DNA of 64,000 bases from the NCBI GenBank assembly GCA_037903355.1, contig JBAJFE010000056.1, forward strand, positions 1-64,000. The letters run 5' to 3'. This DNA is from Trichuris trichiura (lineage: Eukaryota; Nematoda; Enoplea; Trichinellida; Trichuridae). Positions 61,438-64,000 of this stretch are shown piece by piece. The notes below the pieces were generated by a model. It ran no database searches and was not told the origin of the DNA. It saw nothing but the letters and a program-made list of their open reading frames with translations. Both the position numbers and the translations under genes were made by a program. Every line of letters begins with the position of its first letter. The stretch's first letter is position 1.

Positions 61438-63443
61438 CGCAGGAGAACCTCCGAAGTTGACCACCTCTCTATGTCGACCACCTCCCTAAGTTGACCGAAT
61501 TGTGACCACTTGGTTGGTCCGCACGTTAATAATATAATATACCCACAGCCTCCTATGTTGACCACCCCTTATGTTGACCAGTTTTCCCCGGTCCCTTGGG
61601 TGGTCAACTTATGGAGGTTCTACTGTATATATATATATATATATATTTATAAAACAAAGGAAAGCGAAAGACTCACCTGGTAAAGGTACAATAGAACAAA
61701 CGACTATCTCAAAGCAAAGCTGAATCAACTGGGTTGCCGTCATAGCGACACGCCAATCGTCGGCACCAGTTCTGTTCAATGAGATCTGAATACTTTCATT
61801 GAACAAATTTGAATTTCTCGACGCGGTAAGTACCTGCAGTTGAGTTGCATGATATAGTATGATGCCAATCACAAGCGCCACTGTAACGCATATGCTTGCG
61901 CTATGGCAGACCACTGACCAGACAGTTGGCTTAAAAACAATAATTTCAGGACAAGTCGTGCAGCAAATGCATGGGTCATAGTAGCTTCGTGCGACAACAG
62001 ATACGTACGCAATTCACCAGGTAATGCAAAGGAACGCCTTTGCAGCAATTATCACAAAAATGGAAGTTGTCGTCAGTTTTTGCCATCATTACAATAAAGA
62101 CTACCAAATGCGGATAAAAACATTACTGCGAAATCGTGCTAACAGTTATTTACAGAAGTAACTTTGCAATACGAGCATCCAAAGCGCGTAGTTATTCGCA
62201 CGCTTATCGTTGGCAATTCAACTTACGGAAGTACAGTAAGAATTGCAAAACATTATTTTTCCTTGATACGTACAGAGGCAAAATAAGAAAAAGTCCGCAG
62301 GGAATTGTCATTTCACGCAGTTTAAGCTGTCTTGCATCGATCAAAGTGAACAAGGAAGGCCACCTTCAGAACAGCATAACTTCCATTTACCATTAATACA
62401 CTGCCCCGAAACATGTAAAGAAAAATCGGCAAAGTGCGCATGAGCACCTAGCGCGTGAACCACGCGGAAAATGACCATTCGTATCTGAACGCATAGCCTT
62501 ACGCTTATGAGTTATTTTTAAGAAGTGACCTAATGTGCTAAAAAATAAGTAGTTCAGATAAACAAGAGAAGCTAGTTTCTTAGTTATTGGCCAATATAGT
62601 TTATGAACTCTCTCATCTTTAGGTATCTAAAAATTTTCAAGCAGCCCAGTAAGATTTAGGGGGTTAAACGGTCTCCTTCATGCCACGCATACCTTCTGCT
62701 CGCACACCTATTACTTCAGAGGTTAGAATAAAAGTTTTCAAAATATTTTCAATGGATGTTAATGTAAAGTTATGTTCAACAGAATGCGAACACACGCGTT
62801 GTGCCAAAGTCGAAAATGCTGAGTTAATCGAAAGAGAAAGTCAAAGTAAACCCACCTGCGCCCCGTAGGCAAACTCGTTTTCCAGCACAACTATAGCAAT
62901 TCCCGCTAGCGCCATTAGAAAACAGTAATCATTTATTTTGATCCGTCGGTAGAAGAGTATCTTCCGGCGCCGAAGTCGCATTGACCAGTCATTCTCTAAG
63001 CTTATCTTTGCTAAGCCCGAATGCTTACGTCTAATTTGCTTCCGTTCACGAGTTGACTGAACAGTTGCCTTTTGAGGCGACGAAGATGCCTTGGTCAAAG
63101 ATGGTCTCTGCTCCCCGTGTCGCTTCAGCAGACTTTTGAAAACCTGCTGACCCCCTATTATTTTCATGTACTCATTGCTGACTTCGTAGAGGGGGTTTCG
63201 CTCCTCGGAATGTTGATGAACGGGAAAAACTGTCGGAGACGAGGAAACCTTGCCATCTTTGTCAGATAGTTTCCATTCTTGTGACGTGTTCGTTGAGACG
63301 GGTGACTTTTCCATCGACGCTGGAAGCAAGCCCTCATGGGGATCCAAAGCAAGACTGAAGTAGCGTATATTGCGCGTGTTACTTTCCGGCAGTTCTGAAA
63401 TAAACCCGCCATTCACGAACGCATGCAATACCGTTCCAAACTC
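57661..63443 (-). CDS. Small-conductance Ca2+-activated K+ channel (SK/KCNN type)
   Basis: Seven exons join in phase: 63443-62856, 61929-61677, 59842-59533, 59404-59266, 59217-59107, 59051-58924 and 57880-57661. They give at least 582 residues. After a long, poorly conserved N-terminus come S1 ([21 protein letters not shown]), S2 ([16 protein letters not shown]), S3 after 'GADDWRVAM', and an S4 region with '[13 protein letters not shown]'. S5 is followed by the pore exon with selectivity filter SIGYGD (codons for GYGD at 59331-59320) and S6 ([23 protein letters not shown]). The calmodulin-binding domain includes '[17 protein letters not shown]', and a C-terminal coiled coil includes '[21 protein letters not shown]'. 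In this family calmodulin bound to the tail gates the plasma-membrane channel. The 5' end is open: the first exon starts at an acceptor-like site without an ATG, so an upstream exon is likely. The internal Met of MEKSPVSTN is an alternative start. Confidence 0.95.
61410..61437. repeat. (TA)n microsatellite left of intronic MITE
   Basis: About 14 TA units directly preceding the left terminus of the MITE in SK intron 2. A matching (TA)n run lies on the right at 61626-61647, consistent with insertion into a TA-rich target. Confidence 0.9.
61440..61625. mobile_element. 186-bp MITE, pogo/Tc1-mariner-like ends, in SK intron
   Basis: Left end 'caggagaacctccgaagttgaccacc' and right end (reverse complement) 'cagtagaacctccataagttgaccaccc' form terminal inverted repeats of about 26 bp, with TA dinucleotides outside. 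CAGTAGAACCTC-type ends and TA targets are known from pogo-like and other Tc1/mariner-related elements. The interior carries several extra 'gttgaccacc' copies and no coding frame. It lies in the intron between the S2 and S3 exons (59843-61676). Confidence 0.75.
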
Positions 63444-64000
63444 CTGCCTGTGTCATGATCTACCGATTTATTCCCTGACAGTAAAATCTTGCGAGCGTAT
63501 CGTTTCGGAGTGACAAGACTTCGGATGCCTTGTTTGGCGAATGGAAGTTCGCTGGTTTTCTCTGTTGCCATTATGAGCTATCCTAAATGAGCGTAGCGTA
63601 AAACGGATGAACATTGCTTACTGCAGCAACAGAATTAAACATTTTACTCCATTAACATGTGCAAAAACGGAGGTAACGACTTTGGTAAATGGACGCTTAC
63701 TTCGCCACTTAAATAGTCAGCTTTGCAAGATTATCAATTCTTTTATGTCGACTACATTACGCGTAGCTATCAGTAGCACTTCTGTGTCAGGAAATTTGGA
63801 AGACGTTTCCTTCTGCAGACATGCTAAAGACTTGTTGCTTGACAGACAGAAATCTTGAATGTTGTACTGAACACATAAGTGCACGCTATTTGAATTTTCG
63901 ATCTGGAAAGCCACAGATACGCACTGCCTTGTCAGTTCGATATAGGATGAGTTGCTATCATAGGTTCATTGATATTATAAAACGGAAGGGAGCCTGTGTA
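63444..64000. other. Upstream of the visible SK exons
   Basis: Probably intron or 5' region of the SK gene. I could not identify a 5' exon carrying an initiator codon that joins at 63443 in phase. Short frames on both strands (63607-63858 plus, 63717-63914 minus) have no support. Confidence 0.4.

Overview
The window looks like animal nuclear DNA, most likely from a small-genome nematode; a Trichuris/Trichinella-type enoplean is my best guess, by inference only. Multi-exon genes have many 49-57-nt introns and ordinary GT-AG splice sites. The gene set includes an SMN homologue, a small-conductance Ca2+-activated K+ (SK) channel, a CRAL-TRIO/GOLD protein and a mitochondrial isoleucyl-tRNA synthetase. 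There are also a Copia-type LTR retrotransposon remnant, several MITE-like foldback elements and AAT and TA microsatellites. No rRNA, tRNA or CRISPR array was seen.

Left half (1 to about 30.75 kb): no gene can be supported. It is a diverged, mosaic tandem array built from three long module types, here named A, B and C. The order is A1 - C0 (fragment) - B1 (deleted) - C1 - spacer - A2 - C2 - B2 - C3 - B3 - C4 - B4. C+B dimers recur every 6.36-6.6 kb. B4 carries a 369-bp insertion flanked by ACATAG repeats, probably a solo LTR, and is then cut off by a Copia 3' LTR at 30755. No array sequence is recognisable beyond it. This is the largest unexplained structure in the window.

Middle (30.75-45.7 kb): the Copia remnant (minus strand, frameshifts and a premature stop) is followed by a six-exon gene for a 220-aa coiled-coil protein (minus) and a gene for a heavily glycosylated single-pass membrane protein (minus). 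A microsatellite-flanked MITE cluster and a 122-bp near-perfect palindrome follow.

Right (45.7-64 kb): compact conserved genes. They are a CRAL-TRIO/GOLD lipid-transfer protein (plus, 45808-47333), SMN (minus, 50328-51630), mitochondrial IleRS (plus, 53801-57274) and an SK channel (minus, 57661 to at least 63443). The CRAL-TRIO/SMN and IleRS/SK pairs are convergent; SMN and IleRS are divergent across 2.2 kb. The genes are unrelated housekeeping or neuromuscular functions and do not form a pathway. Exon models were assembled by hand from splice-site, phase and homology agreement, and no transcript data were available.
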